The notes beneath the pieces are model-generated. The model had not been told where the DNA came from. It worked only from the letters and a program-made list of their open reading frames with translations, and made no database searches. The position numbers and the translations under genes were made by a program. A stretch of 64,000 bases of DNA from Phytophthora hibernalis (lineage: Eukaryota > Oomycota > Peronosporomycetes > Peronosporales > Peronosporaceae): assembly GCA_012656075.1 (NCBI GenBank), contig JAAKBF010000270.1, positions 1-64,000 of the forward strand, in the 5' to 3' direction. Positions within the stretch are counted from its first letter, which is position 1, and the number at the start of each line of letters is the position of its first letter. Of the stretch, positions 22,694-35,092 are shown piece by piece.

Positions 22694-23312
22694 ATGAAGC
22701 GGAGTGCGTGTGCTTAGGTTTTGTGGGAGTGAGGAGGTTTGTTCATTGGTTTGTGGCTGTAGACGTCCAGTTGTATGTGGTGGGGACGCTGCTGCTCTTG
22801 GCGCTGGTGGGGATCATTGTGGCGTCAGCTGCGTATTCGACGCCATGGGGGCTCTTTGTGTGTACGTACTGAGGATGGCTGATGTGCTACTTCGAAGTAC
22901 GTTTTAGTGACACTAGTGTGTTGGGTAGTGTTCCCGTATGTGCTGCTGCCGATGACGGCGGCGATTTTCTCGACTTTGGCTGGGGAGACGACCTCAGGTG
23001 GGTTGTGGTCGGCATTGAGAGTGTGGACAATATTGGTAACTCGTTTTGCGTTCATTCAGCGCTTGGACGAGTTTCGGATGCTTCTTTGAGGCATTCTTCT
23101 GGGTCACTGCGTTTGCTATCCCCTCTATTTTGTATCGAGTGGATGCGGTGTGTTGCCTGCTAGCGTTCGTACGAGCTTTTGACGTTCTGACGAGTAGGGG
23201 TTGTTTTTGGTTGTGTGAACAGATCGATGGCTCTCAGCTGGGCTGGTTGATGGCGTCTGACGTGCTGGTGCTTGCATCCTTCATGACCTTGGCATTCGTC
23301 AACGGAGACTAA
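22694..23312 (+). CDS. putative small four-helix membrane protein
   Basis: I do not recognise this gene. Four hydrophobic segments are encoded in order: QLYVVGTLLLLALVGIIVAS, LTLVCWVVFPYVLLPMTAA, FWVTAFAIPSILY...CCLLAFVRAF and WLMASDVLVLASFMTLAF, ending at TAA 23310-23312. A GT-AG intron at 22862-22907 joins segments 1 and 2 in phase. One missing base near 22712 is needed to link ATG 22694. The join before segment 3 (about 22998-23075) is unresolved: either a second intron or indels. The topology resembles MARVEL or other four-TM proteins, but no signature is visible. It is divergent from RBBP4 copy B with about 145 bp between starts. Confidence 0.45.
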
Positions 23313-25366
23313 TTCTGTTGAATATGAAGATGAAGATTGCTCCTGTTTTTACGACGTTCGAACGTTCTCACCCGCAGCCCCTGTATGCTTTTCTCAGTAG
23401 GCCGAATACTTATCACTTCGCAACCATCCGAATCGGCAGTTCTAGAGACTCATGCACGCACTGCTTGCGCTGATATGCTTTAAGCATTGCTTACCGGTAC
23501 CGGTAGTTGCCATGAGATTCATGAAGCCATTTCAATTCAACTTCAACGTCGCCAGCCAATGGGATGTCGAGGCGGCAGGGGCTGCAGGACGATGTAAGAC
23601 CATGAGCTGCCAGTGCAGGTGGCTAAAGCGTCCAGGAGCAGCGCGTTGAATTCAGACCACGACTCACAGCAGATCACTTCTCACTTCATTTCCAGCTCCT
23701 CAACAGGATCCACAACGGCAGCGCCATGAACCTCTCCTCTATCAAGATTGCCATACCCTCACATTGCTAGGCATGCTTCCGTGGGTCGTGAGCTATAGGT
23801 TACCGATTTCAGTCGGAGCTGTCAACAACAAGCGGTTGGGGAGAAGGGTGGTTGTCGTCTGCATCAATGGATAGCCCTCGAACGCAGCTCGGGTTCTGTC
23901 AGACGGCATGACCCAAAACAATGTTTTCGGAGCAGATAACTCGATGCTGTGGGCTACAACTCGGAAGAGAAGGTCGTGGCGGAGCAGCAACTCGAACGCG
24001 GGTGTAACTGCGGGCAACGCCGCTGCCTGCGATCTGCTGCTGCTTGGTTCGGTGGCGTGCAACGGAGTCCGTGGTCGAACGAAGTACGTGTAGGGCGAGC
24101 TTGGCTGGACGATGCTGTTGCAGCCGCTACCGGTAGGAAGAATAGCTGTCGGACGCTGCGGCGAAGGCGGCGCGAACGAGTCCCAAAATTTGCGCCGGGG
24201 CTCTTCCTTGGTGCGCCGGAAACGCGGTGCATGTACATGTAACGGATCGGCAAAACGGACTAAGAAATGAAAACGGATAACGATGCCGTCGAGACAGGCT
24301 CCTAGATGTACGTAAGTGCCGCCACCAAATGGCCTGCACCGAGCAGGGGGTAGGGCGATCGCGCTGCTCTCGCAGTCCGAGCAAGCAAGACAGGCTCTTG
24401 GCAAGAGTCTTGAGGGTCTTCAACAAGACGAGCCATTGGCACCTGTCACGGAGTAAACCCACGACCCGGGGCGAGTAGACAGGCCGAGAGGATACCGGTA
24501 TGCTCGCCTCGGCGGCAGTTGATCCCTTCCGCTCGCGTGTGCAATGCCGACGCCACGTTACAGCGCGTTGCAAATGATCGCGGCTGGTATTGACGTGTTC
24601 ATGTAGTGTTGTGTATTCCTCGCTTTGGCGCGAGACGACCAAGACGAGGAGTTCACTTTGCTGCTGCGGTCAGCAGGGCGGGCAGTGATGGCCATAGCGG
24701 TAGATCAACGCAGCTGTGAGGCATATCAGGCGTGAATTGTTCGTTGCATGAAAGGATGTGCCTGATTCTCAAAACGGCAACCGCCACGCGAAACCTTGAG
24801 AAAAGCATCCGCTTCGTTGAGGCGCAAAGGTTGGTACTGTATAACTCGTCCTCGCCAAAATACTCTCGAGTCGCTGTTGTCAATGTGTACATCGCCACAG
24901 CATCAGTCTTCGACGTCGATGGACATGCACTATACGTTGACCTGTTTGATTAGAATCCAGGCAACAATCCGAGGAGGAAACAGGTTGATGGTTGCTTGAA
25001 CTTGTATTTTAATATACGTGCAGGACTGAAATATAATTTCGGTGCTGACGTTGAGACGGTGGCCATGAACCCCAGTGTCAAACCGGTCTGCAAGACGTGA
25101 GAGCCATCCCATCTATCGGTCCGCCTCAAGGCAAGGCAAACCACTCATGCGTCGCAAAAGTACCATCGTCTGGGTATTTTTCGTAGGGTGTTTTTAGACT
25201 GAGCCTTTGTATGCATCGCTATGTTGTCGGGCATCCGGAGCGATGTCTGGTTGTGAAAAGGAGATGGTGACGAAGATCCGATTGCCCTTTCGCGCCGTCC
25301 GTTTCACGCAGACGCTGATCCCTTGGCAAGGACCCGACGGGCCCAGCTGCAGGCTGCAGCTTCCGT
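23313..25366. other. 2-kb intergenic region
   Basis: Open frames on both strands overlap without resembling any family. They reflect moderately high GC. A short palindrome TACCGGTACCGGTA lies near 23493. No gene is supported. Confidence 0.45.
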
Positions 25367-25380
25367 TCATTCTCCAACTC
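25367..25380 (+). promoter_or_regulatory. oomycete initiator-like element
   Basis: TCATTCTCCAACTC matches 12 of 14 positions of the oomycete initiator pattern and ends 38 bp before the sorting nexin start codon. Confidence 0.5.
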
Positions 25381-25418
25381 ACTTCGCAGCACACAGACCT
25401 CCTCCTTCCTTCCCAGAC

Positions 25419-26774
25419 ATGAGCGAGTCGGACCTGAGCTCCAGCAGCCGCGCGGCCGACGTGACCGTGGGCGCGGCCGGCAAAGTCGGCGACGGCGTGA
25501 ACGCCTACTTCGTGTACAAGGTGACGTCTCGCGAGGACGTGGTCGTGGAGCGCCGCTACTCGGACTTCCTGTGGCTGCACCACCAGCTGGCCAAGCAGTG
25601 CGCGGGCTACGTGATCCCGCCGCTGCCGGCCAAGGTCGTGGGTCTGCTGCAAGGGCCCGAGTTCCTCGAGCACCGACGCGCGGGCCTCGAGCGCTTCCTG
25701 CGCAAGGTGGTGGCCCACGACGAGCTGCAGAACTCCAACTTCTTCCGCAGCTTCCTCGAGTGCTCCATCGTGGAGCTCACGGCGCTCAAGGCCGAGGCGC
25801 AGCGCGCCAACTCGCTCAACGCCGCGTCGCTCGCGTCCGTCGTGCAGCACACGCAGTCGCTCAACAACTGGTGGGGCAAGACGTACCAGCGCATGGTCGA
25901 GACGGACGCGCTCAACCTCTTCGGCTCGCGCGGCAGCAACAACAGCGACGATGCCGACAGTGGCGTGGTGGAGGACCTCGAGTTCGCCAAGGTGGCCAAG
26001 TACGTGGCCAAGCTGCACGCGCAGGTGCAGTCGCTCAAGAGCAAGGCGCGCGCCGCCAGCCACCAGAACAAGCTCGCGGCCGGCGCCCACTGCGACCTCA
26101 TCGAGTGCCTCAACTGGGCGGCCGACGCCGAGGAGGAGAACGCCGAGATGCCCACGGCCTACTACAGCGCCGTGCTGGCCATGCTGGACACACGCGCGCG
26201 CCAGATGGACGCCGAGCTCGAGGCCTTCTCCGCCAGCGTGGATGACCTCGCGCGCTGGATCAAGGCCGTGCAGAAGGCGCTGGATGTGCGCGAGGACCGC
26301 CGCTACCTCTACCAGGCGCAGTTGGCGGCGCACCGCAAGGCCGTGAACGGCGACGGCCCGGACTCGCCCTCCGCCGCACGACTCAGCAACGAGCTTGTGG
26401 CGGCCAAGGACGAGTTCGAGCGCGTGCATGCGCGCGTCATGCGCGAGGTGGCGCGCTTCCGCGGCCTGAAGGCTGTGGAGCTCAAGAAGCTCTTTCTCGA
26501 GTTCGCGCAGATGCAGCTGCGCAACTCCAAGGAGCTGGAGAAGGTTGTGGCCCAGAGCGCCGCGGAGCTCGAGACGCCGCTGCCGTCTAAGCTTCTGTTC
26601 GCCGCGCAGACACCCGCGAGCATGTTCGAGTCGCGCGACTCGTTCGGCTTGGACAAGCACGACGTGACCAAGTCCACGGCATCCACGCAGTCCCCCACAG
26701 GCAGCACCAACGCTGACATCCTGTCCAAGACGGACTCGGGAGCACCGGAGAGTTACTCGGACGTCCATATTTAA
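25419..26774 (+). CDS. PX-BAR-type sorting nexin
   Basis: Single exon, 451 residues. Sorting nexins bind PtdIns3P on endosomes through the PX domain and bend membrane with a BAR domain. The PX core is clear: YKVTSREDVVVERRYSDF (the arginine and aromatic pair), then PPLPAK and RRAGLERFLRKVVAH. Residues 150-400 are helical and charged with few prolines, as expected for a BAR-type coiled coil of SNX1/2/4/5-like proteins. The tail is serine/threonine-rich. Third-position GC is extreme, much higher than in neighbouring genes, which creates a 524-codon open frame on the opposite strand that I consider a shadow. The ATG at 25419 is chosen because it follows the initiator element and opens the protein-like sequence. 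Confidence 0.9.
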   Translation: MSESDLSSSSRAADVTVGAAGKVGDGVNAYFVYKVTSREDVVVERRYSDFLWLHHQLAKQCAGYVIPPLPAKVVGLLQGPEFLEHRRAGLERFLRKVVAHDELQNSNFFRSFLECSIVELTALKAEAQRANSLNAASLASVVQHTQSLNNWWGKTYQRMVETDALNLFGSRGSNNSDDADSGVVEDLEFAKVAKYVAKLHAQVQSLKSKARAASHQNKLAAGAHCDLIECLNWAADAEEENAEMPTAYYSAVLAMLDTRARQMDAELEAFSASVDDLARWIKAVQKALDVREDRRYLYQAQLAAHRKAVNGDGPDSPSAARLSNELVAAKDEFERVHARVMREVARFRGLKAVELKKLFLEFAQMQLRNSKELEKVVAQSAAELETPLPSKLLFAAQTPASMFESRDSFGLDKHDVTKSTASTQSPTGSTNADILSKTDSGAPESYSDVHI

Positions 26775-27589
26775 AGCTCCAGCCAGGACCCGAGAGGCTG
26801 GAGCGAGGACGCGAGCCGTGCTTCTCTCTAGCCGAGCTGTATATTGTGCACATATCCGTGTCGTGTTTTAGCGAAGCATCTACTCTAGCTGCTACTTCAG
26901 AGGCTCGGTGGTGAGGCTGGCGCGTTTTACTCGTGCGCCGCGAAGTCCTCCTCGCTGCAGCGCTGTACATAATTCAACTATCAATCCTATTCAATTTGGT
27001 CGACCTCAACCAGTCATTCGTTTCGTGGTCGGCATCATGAAAGGCAAGTCGTTTGTACAGCACGGTGGAGATCCGTGTGGACGACCAGCCAACTTGCGGC
27101 GGAACAAGTTGTCGTCGTGCCGGAATCGTGGACAGGACGCTGAGCAGGGTCGGAACATCGACAACGTAGCGCTGAAGCACTGACGTCAGTGCATTTTCGC
27201 GCCGTATTGATCGTCATGCAGGACAAGTTGACAGTCTTGACTGGACTGCAGCCCACTGCAACACGACGCTCTCGCCAACTTTGAGTGCGGCTGCCTCGCC
27301 GGTCGTCCAATTGCCACGGCGCTAATGGCTCACGTAGGCCAAGGCAAAGTATCCGGAGCTCACCGCCGAAAGTCTCACATCCACACTCCTGCATCATCCT
27401 TTGAATTCGCTTATAAAAACTGTATTCCTAATCCTAACCATGAAAATGTGATTCCGAGATATCGGTGGATACCATTGAAGCGCATGAAGACAAAAAATCT
27501 ATAGCTACAAGTCCTACAAGATATATGATACTTTCACGTTCTGGTGTTGGTCTCTAGCACTACAGTACACGTACCGGTACACACTTAGC
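26775..27589. other. convergent intergenic region
   Basis: Between the 3' ends of the sorting nexin and flippase genes. No gene seen. Confidence 0.45.
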
Positions 27590-30500
27590 TCACGAGTTGG
27601 GATGGTTGCTAAGACGTAGGTGGTCACTGGAGGTGGTAGAAGGCGTAGCGACAATCGGACCTGCACTACTAAAGGAAGCAGGTCTCTCTTGCGTGAAGGA
27701 GGCCACCGCTTCGCGGTGAAGTTCAATGACCTTGAGGGACGCCAGCTCGCGGTCGTCCTTGGTGTCGCCTCCATCCGTCTCAGCAGAGCTGAACACGTAG
27801 CCTTTGTCTACATCGAGAAGACAACACGGATGTGTGTGAATAATCTGCTTTGATATTGATGGCTTGTCGGTCACTGCTGGATCCTGGCGCCGAAATCAGG
27901 CGCCAGTCTCCGCGCAGGCGACTTTGTAAGCGTTCTCTTTCTTACATAGCTCGAAAAAGGGGACTGCGATGGACGCAGATTTCTGCTCACCAAAAGGGTC
28001 GCAAGCCACTTGAGCAGACTTCGCTGACAGCACACATTTCTCCCGCAGTATGTTCGCGAGCGTGGGGAAGTAAATAGTTTGAATGCTGAATACCAACAAA
28101 GAGCAAGAATAGTGAGGGTGAGATCTACCGCAGAAGTGTACAAGCTTCAGAACGTACTACTTGAGGCTGATGTCGAGAAGGTTAGCAGTGAGCGGCACTA
28201 ACAGCAGATAGAGCCAATACACAGGACTGCAAAAAACAACAGGACGGATGAAGAAATCAGTACGAGTCGTCCAGCCCAGCAAAATATAACAAGTACTACG
28301 AAGTAGACACCAACCTTGCAAGCATTTTTAGCGATACACCGTACAGATCTCGTCCGAGTGTACCCATGAATGGAAACACGAGCAGGAAGAAGAAGAACAG
28401 CCACAAGCTAAAGGCCAGGACGATTCGGTTGAATTTCGTCCACGACAGAGTTTCCAAGACAACTTTCACGTTAGCAGACATGAGCAGCACTGAGTAGATG
28501 ACACTGCCCTGTAAATAAAGGCCCGTACTCAAGCCACCGACATTGACCGTGCCGTACATAGCCAGCATAAAGCAAATAAATGCCTGGATCATGGCGTTCA
28601 GAAGCCAGGTCGAAAAGCGCTTCATATTGATTCCCTCGTTCTTTTGGCCAGGAAAGTATAACGCTGGGTTGCGGAGAACCTGTTCGGGGGCGACATCCTC
28701 GTCAAAAATGCCAATCGCGATGATTGGCAACGCCAAGAAATTCCAGCCAGCCATGACAAAACTCTCAAACACGCTCGTCCCTGACTGTCCGTTGTAGAAA
28801 TTGAAGAGGAACAACGCGATGACGAGTGCGACGTTCTTGTAGAACGAATAGAGAATGACTTTGGAGATCCGCTGGTAGTTGTAGCGACCGTGAACAAGGA
28901 GAAGTCGCTCGAGGAATCTGAATTGAGCGATCGCATAGTCACTGGCATTCACAGCTTGAACACCCTCTTGGCCCGACACACCGATACCCACGTGAGCTGA
29001 CTGAATCATATTCACATCGTTTGCTCCGTCACCAATTGCCAGTGTAATTGGCTTTTGTGGAGAATTGTACCGAATGAGGTTGACTATGTCTGCTTTCTGA
29101 GCAGGGGAAACACGGCACGCAATCACTGCTTGGCAAATACTCGATATTTCCAGAAGCATTTGCGAAAGCACCTTAGCTGCATGCAGCGCCCGCTCGGACG
29201 ACGTGTTCTTTGGTGGAAACACGTGTACCATGGCCTTACCATCACATACAAGAGCAAGGTGGCTTGAAACCTTGTTAGCGTTCATATGTGACTGCACATC
29301 TTCTAGCTTGTAGATATTGTCAACTTGTCTACCCAAATCATCCAGGTTCTCGCTGTTGATGATAAGAAGCCGCATCCCTTCATTGATCAGTTGGCAGGCA
29401 TGCCCGATATTAATTGCGGTTTCCTCCTTGTCGCCTGTAAGCATCCAGATCTTTATACCCGCTTGGGCCAGGTTCGCAATGGTAGCAGGGACACCCGCCT
29501 GCAGTTTATCTTCAATTGCTGTTGCGCCCACAACTTTCATTTCAGTCTCAATCAACTCAGCAACTTCCTCTAGCAACTCATCGCGATTCGTCAAAGACGT
29601 CACGGCTTCCTGGAACTTGATGTCCCAAGCCAAGTACTGTTCCTCTGTCAGCTCTTTGCTGCATATCACTAGCGTTCGAAGCCCTTCACTTGCAAACCGC
29701 TTCAACTCTTCATCCATTTTCGAGGAATACTGGTCGATTTTGCTGCGAGGCATCATGACATTGTCTGCCCCCTTGCAGTAGAGAAAGTAACGACCGTCTT
29801 CAGTCCGAAGTGTCACGGACATCCGCTTTCTCGTGCTGTTGAATTCATTTACGTTAAGAATGGTATACTTCCGCGCAACTGATGAACCATTCATTTTGGT
29901 TACCTGAACTTCCAAAAGTGGCGCCGGAGCGTAGAAGTTATATCCCAAGCATTTGGCAGCTTTCACTAGAGCTTCTTCGTCCGGTGATGAGGCACGGTAG
30001 TCAACTACACCCGTTTTCACGTTTTCTCCGGGATCACCGTGTGGCAAACAGAAAGCACCGTGAGGAATTCATCGATGGCGGCAGCCTCTGGGGCATTCGT
30101 ATCCAGCGCATTAATTAAGCGTGGATCGTCGAAATGAATGAGTGGGTTGAAGTCTACCTGAGCGTCTCGTGGTTCATGTGTTTTTCGTCATCACCATTGT
30201 CGTTTGCATCAGCGGAACCACTCGACAATCCCTTTGCGGCTGCATTCTTCTTCGCCATTTCTGCGACAGCACGCCCGATCTCGGTTGTACCATATCCATA
30301 CGACACACCAGCAATAAAGCACTTCCGAAACTCCATGATGTTACACGTGAGAGTGCCCGTTTTGTCGCTGAAGATGTGATGCACCTGCCCAAGCTCTTCG
30401 TTCAAATCGGATGTCCGTGCGTTTGCGTACGTTCCCTCATGACACATTTCAGGGTCGTTGGCTATGTATTTTGCCTGGATAACCTTCACCATATCTAGCG

Positions 30501-31575
30501 AAACGTACAACGAAATCGGGACAAGGTTGTTGTACAGGATGAGAAACGTGAAAAAGCTCACCAAGTTGGAGGCGGAAGACGTTCGCGTAATTGCCGAACT
30601 AAAATACCAGAGATTTACTTCGTACTTGTCCATCCAGATCGTGTTGCAAATGGTACTAATGATGCAGAGCACAAATTGCGTGAGGAAGATCAGCATAATG
30701 CAGCGGTTAACCATCTTGTACACGTTGCTCTGTTTTGATGGCGTCGAGCGTGCATTTTGCATTAGCTTCGTCTCCGAGCCCGTAAAAATGACGATCCCGT
30801 AGATGTACGCACAACCGCGTACACTGCAACCACGCAGAATGATGTTGGAAGGGCCAATGGGGGCTGCTTCCTTGTTTGGCCCAAACTCGATGCGGCCCGT
30901 GAAGTTGTAAAGTCGATTATTCGGCTCTTCGTACTCTATCGTGGCGTCGAGCTTCATCATTTGCTTGCTGTGCTCCGCCTCCAGTAATATTGGATCATTC
31001 AGGTTCCGGTAGCCAACATGCTCAGCCACCGGTTCAATAGCCGATCTTCGCTTTAAATTTGTTTCACCGTCCAAATTGCACGTCTCGACAAAGCAACGGC
31101 CTTCTTCCTCTGATGTAGACATAATGAACACGTCGGCCGGAGCCTCATCGTGGTCACCGAGGCGCAAAATATCCCCGACAACAACTTCTTGCCATTCTTT
31201 TGTCACGATTTCGCCGTGACGCCGCAGCACTTTACAATGTCTCGAGTTCTGGACATTGTCAGCATCGTGGCGCTTTTTATCCTCCACGCCCTGCTTAATC
31301 ATAGAGACCATCAACACTATCACCAAGGGCCCTGCCGTCGTATACTTGTTGGTTGGCGACCAAGACGTAGCCACTTGTAGTATCGAGATCACCAGGAAGT
31401 AGCAATTGGCGATCACGCGGAAAAACTCGAAAAGCATCTTGGGAACGAAGCTCACAAGGGTGTACTTGGATGTTGTCACGTAGTTGTCCGTGTATTTGCC
31501 TTCACGCCGCAACCTTTCGTTCTCCTCGTCATTGTTGAGGTGGATCTTGCGGAAGCTCCCAGCCACAGTAGCCAT
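27590..31575 (-). CDS. P4-ATPase phospholipid flippase catalytic subunit
   Basis: A long first exon (31575-28315) is followed by 28226-28158 and an exon starting at 28085. Total is about 1,150-1,250 residues. P4-ATPases move phosphatidylserine and related lipids to the cytosolic leaflet. Visible are the N-terminal RREGKYTDNYVTTSKYTLVS, the actuator DGET in CNLDGETNLK, the PISL motif in TM4 (LVPISLYVSLD), the phosphorylation site DKTGTLT, ASSPDEEALVKAA, the hinge GDGANDVNMIQ, and paired helices up to FWLYLLLVPLTANLLD-like sequence and IYFPTLANILRE. Two single-base gaps occur, near 30160 and at 30022-30025 (A-run in HTVIPEK). The exact end is uncertain. A same-frame block KGYVFSSAETDGG (stop at 27590) is likely the tail, reached through an intron I could not fix. 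Confidence 0.9.
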
Positions 31576-32144
31576 AGCGTAATGGATATGAAATAAAGCG
31601 AATGAAGGAGATTATGACGGCGGCCAGGCCTCGTTGCTGAAAGCTTCGTTGAAGTCGCCCCAACTGAGCTTGTCGGGGTGAATGAAAAGGCAGGCGCAAG
31701 AGAGGAGTTTCGTTGAAAATGTCGTTGCCGCTATTTACAGGGTCGGTCGGCCAGCAGGCATATTTTAGGCAACTTTAGCCACGATGGTGTCTGCTCTCCG
31801 ACCGAGCTTAACATTCAGTCGTCGGACGACGGAAAGCTTCTTGTGTTCACGAGCTATTTACTCCTTTCATAAAAGTTGGCGCCAGACTGTCTAATGATCA
31901 AAACTCGAATGCTTGTCCACTAAATCTTGACTTCAAGTTGGTCCATACAAATCCCTAGTCACAAAGCCGCGACTTCGCACGGAACAGCTCTGGATTTTAC
32001 TTTTGAGCTCAGCAAACTAAGTTTCAAAGTGCGAACACGCTGCTGTTACTGAAACTACACCCAAAATGTGCCTCATTTTTGGTGTAATAACCACGTTTTT
32101 GATTTTTGATGGATTAGGGTTAATGAAGCTGGTGCTTGACAAAG
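31576..32144. other. intergenic, 5' of the flippase gene
   Basis: Should hold the flippase promoter. No gene or strong repeat found. Confidence 0.45.
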
Positions 32145-32310
32145 ATGCCTCGGAAGAGGTTTTTTCACAAGGCGCTCAGCTCGGACCAAGTGTACGTGGA
32201 TGCAGTGAATGCCAAGGAGGATGGACAGAAGAGCAGTGTTGATGTGAAGACGGAGGCGTCAAAGACGGCTGGCAAGGGAAACGGGCGGCGTCCAAGGGAG
32301 AGGGATCCGC
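32145..32310 (+). pseudogene. possible truncated gene start
   Basis: An open frame begins MPRKRFFHKALSSDQVYVDA and runs as a lysine/serine-rich, protein-like sequence for about 55 codons. It then meets a GTGACCC-AAAT-GGGTCAC palindrome (near 32331-32348) and AT-rich sequence. It could be the 5' end of a gene cut by an insertion, or chance. No family is recognised. Confidence 0.3.
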
Positions 32311-33401
32311 CAAACGGATTATTATTAAGAGTGACCCAAATGGGTCACACTTTTAAAAACTATCGGATCTTCACTTTTGTATCGTGCAGCCTTCGGCTCA
32401 ACTCCGTGAGAACTAGCCGTGAATGCACCGGGTAGAAGCCCATGTTGTGATCAAAGTGTATCTCGAATTCCACGTGCCCAGTATATAATATTGTTTGGTT
32501 ATTGTCCGGCATTCATACAGTTAGGTGTAGAATATGTGTGCGTCGTTGCATTGCCGACTTATCTTCACACTTTCATGCAAGACTACGTAGAAAATCTAAA
32601 ATTGCATCAGTCACGGAAACTTTTTCGTGCAATTTGAACGAAACCTTTCCTGCAGCTACCTTGGCCAACAAAAATAGGGAATTACTACGCCCGGTGGTCT
32701 GTGGATACACGGTGAGAAAGTTACACGCATTTGGAGGGGTTTCGTTTGAGTAAATACGCAAGCATGATTGGCATAGTTAGAAGTAGCAACCGTTTAATGA
32801 GAAGCGAAGTGATGCTAGATCGATTAATTTAGGATTCCTTCAACACTCCATCAACCAAGGGCCTGTACTGCAGGTGGGAATTCCAGCGGATTTGGCCCTT
32901 TTGGCGGATTTTTTCGCTTTGGTGGATTGGCCGATCCGCCGTTGCGTTTGCAGTACACGTTTCGGCGGATTTGAAGCCTTGGTCCGCTACAATCTATCCA
33001 CCCGAATTCCGGTGGATAGCGGGATGGTTTGGCGGGTTGGCGATGTGCGACCCTAAAAACATATTTATTTTTACGCGGTTGTTTGTCAATAGCCCCTCCT
33101 CATGTCGTCTTCAGAACCACCTCGCCATCTCTTTTGACGAGCACCACCAATCAAAGACGATAGAGTCCCAGGAGCACCCCTGTACATGTACTCGATGCTA
33201 ACTACGTCGCCCACATGACGTAGCGCTCCATTCGCGGGGTTGACGACGGCAGCATCAATAACGACGCCAAAACCGCTGACGATGACAGCGTACATAACAG
33301 GCCAAGCAGCGTCGAGGGCCCAGCAACCAGCTCGTAGCTCGTAGCCCGCCCTCCACATTCATCAGCAGGGCTCCCAAAAATCAATTGGTCATACAATAAT
33401 T

Positions 33402-33430
33402 GCAATCAATTTAATGTAATAATTGATTGC
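33402..33430. repeat. 10-bp inverted repeat
   Basis: GCAATCAATT at 33402-33411 and its reverse complement at 33421-33430 are separated by nine bases in AT-rich DNA. Possible remnant of a small transposon end. Confidence 0.6.
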
Positions 33431-34750
33431 GGGTTTCCGGTTGGCTGAAACCAATAATTGCGCGAACTAATATATTACGTTTTATTGTTGTTTGCAGATA
33501 TGTTTACCTCTATTTTAGAGTTCTATATCATTTCTAAAACCGACTTGTCGCACTGGGTAAAAAGAGCTTTATTTTCTGCTTTATTTTCTACCTACTACAA
33601 CGAATATTCTTTTACGAAGTGCGTAAAAGCGACCTGCCTCCGTGCCCGGAAGCTCCACGGCGATCGCGCCGCCGGCGTCGACTAACCTGTCGTACTACGT
33701 CTATGCGGCTATCTGCGAGGCCTACAAGTACTCTGACGCCACGCGCAAATTGATCAGTAAGACCCGCAAGGCGCGCCTCTCGTGTCGTGTAGGGCTTCCA
33801 TCGGCATACGACGTTCTCGTGGGGGTTGTGGGGCGGTCTAGTTGGGGGTGAAGATCGCCGTAATAACAGCGAGGGCAACCGCACGTCGCCCTCGGGGCTC
33901 CAGTATCACTTTGTTCCGGCACTGGATCGTTACTTTCATAGAGCGAGCGGAATGCTGCAATTTTTTCTTTATTGCCTATTTCTAATGATTCTAGTTACCT
34001 GCATACTGTAACAAGCTTTGATCTTCCAAGACAAGAAACATTTAATGAACGCATTGGTGTAGAACAATAATACTCCGCGTTACTTGCAATGGCATAGCAT
34101 TGCTTGAGGTAAAGTGGCAGATTGTCAAGGGCGATACGTTTCGTTGTTGACGCCAGGTATGTCAAACGATGATCTTGTAGCTCCTATCTAAACTGCTGAA
34201 TTGTTCATGTCTGTTTTGGATGAATTGGGTCGGAAATGCGCTTTTGAAACGGCATTTCCGGATTCACTGGCCTTAATCCTAGCGTCTGACTGTAATTCTC
34301 TTTTGTACTGGCATGCAACAGACTTTTAATAAAGCTGACAAGTCGTAATTAAGACTTCGCAAATTTGCAAAACTCAGTTTAAATAGCCCGTTTTGCAAAA
34401 ACATTTGCAAAGCACAATAAAAGGTAAATTATTAAAATAATTTAGGGCCTTGAAGACTGTCTTCAGCATAGCGAAGGCAACCCTCGGAACGTAGCGTCGT
34501 GCGCTAAACCCGGTCACACTCGAAATGCTGATGATTTTTAACAGCAGCTACTGGAACGCGCAAGTTGTGAGTGAGTGCACTTAGGTAGAAGGCAGGTTAA
34601 TTATTGCGTGAAGGACTAGGATAATTGCAATAATTGACGTTTGTTTTTTAGCTTATAAAAAAATATTTACGGTTGCTTTTGAGGTGCATTTGAGACGGCG
34701 TCAAACGAAAAGATGCTTACTAACCTAAGTACTAATCGTGATTTAGGCAC

Positions 34751-34787
34751 ACCATTCGAAAGAGGAGACGCTCCTCTTTCGAATGGT
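34751..34787. repeat. perfect 17-bp hairpin
   Basis: ACCATTCGAAAGAGGAG at 34751-34767 is followed by ACG and the exact reverse complement at 34771-34787. It is far too long for chance and has no coding context. It could be two transposon ends joined head to head or a foldback. Confidence 0.8.
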
Positions 34788-35092
34788 CCCTTCAGACTAT
34801 TGAAAAAGGAAATACTCGTTAGGCTTCGGTCCTCTAAAAACATGTCTCCCTGTAGATGCAACTTTCTAGAATTTTTAAATGGCTCCCTTTGCGTAGTTTT
34901 TCCTGCTGAAGCAATTGCAACTATTCCCAGGTTCTAATTCGGATTCCTTCAGGTCTAAATTGAAGGGTCTATGAGTGATCTTGAATTTGTGAGGGGTAAT
35001 TATTTATAATTTTGGGTACGAAGGACCCATTTTGGATAATTTAGGTATTGGACGAAAGGATCATTTGGATTAACTGCCATCATTCAATTGCA

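Larger units (their letters stand above)
32311..35092. other. gene-poor, repeat-rich region
   Basis: Mostly AT-rich with no supported gene. It contains degenerate copies of a TTGGCGGATT motif (32886-33045), inverted repeats at 33402-33430 and 34751-34787, and repeated TTTGCAAA words (34370-34410). It reads like layered transposon debris. Confidence 0.5.

Noticed and set aside
23793..24642. Two overlapping minus-strand frames of about 200 and 170 codons
   Set aside because: Composition is arginine/serine/proline-rich in several frames at once, with no motif or splice support.
25194..26768. A 524-codon open frame antisense to the sorting nexin
   Set aside because: Its leucine/histidine/arginine-rich composition follows from the extreme GC3 codon use of the sense gene. 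No motif is recognisable, while the sense frame has a clear PX domain.
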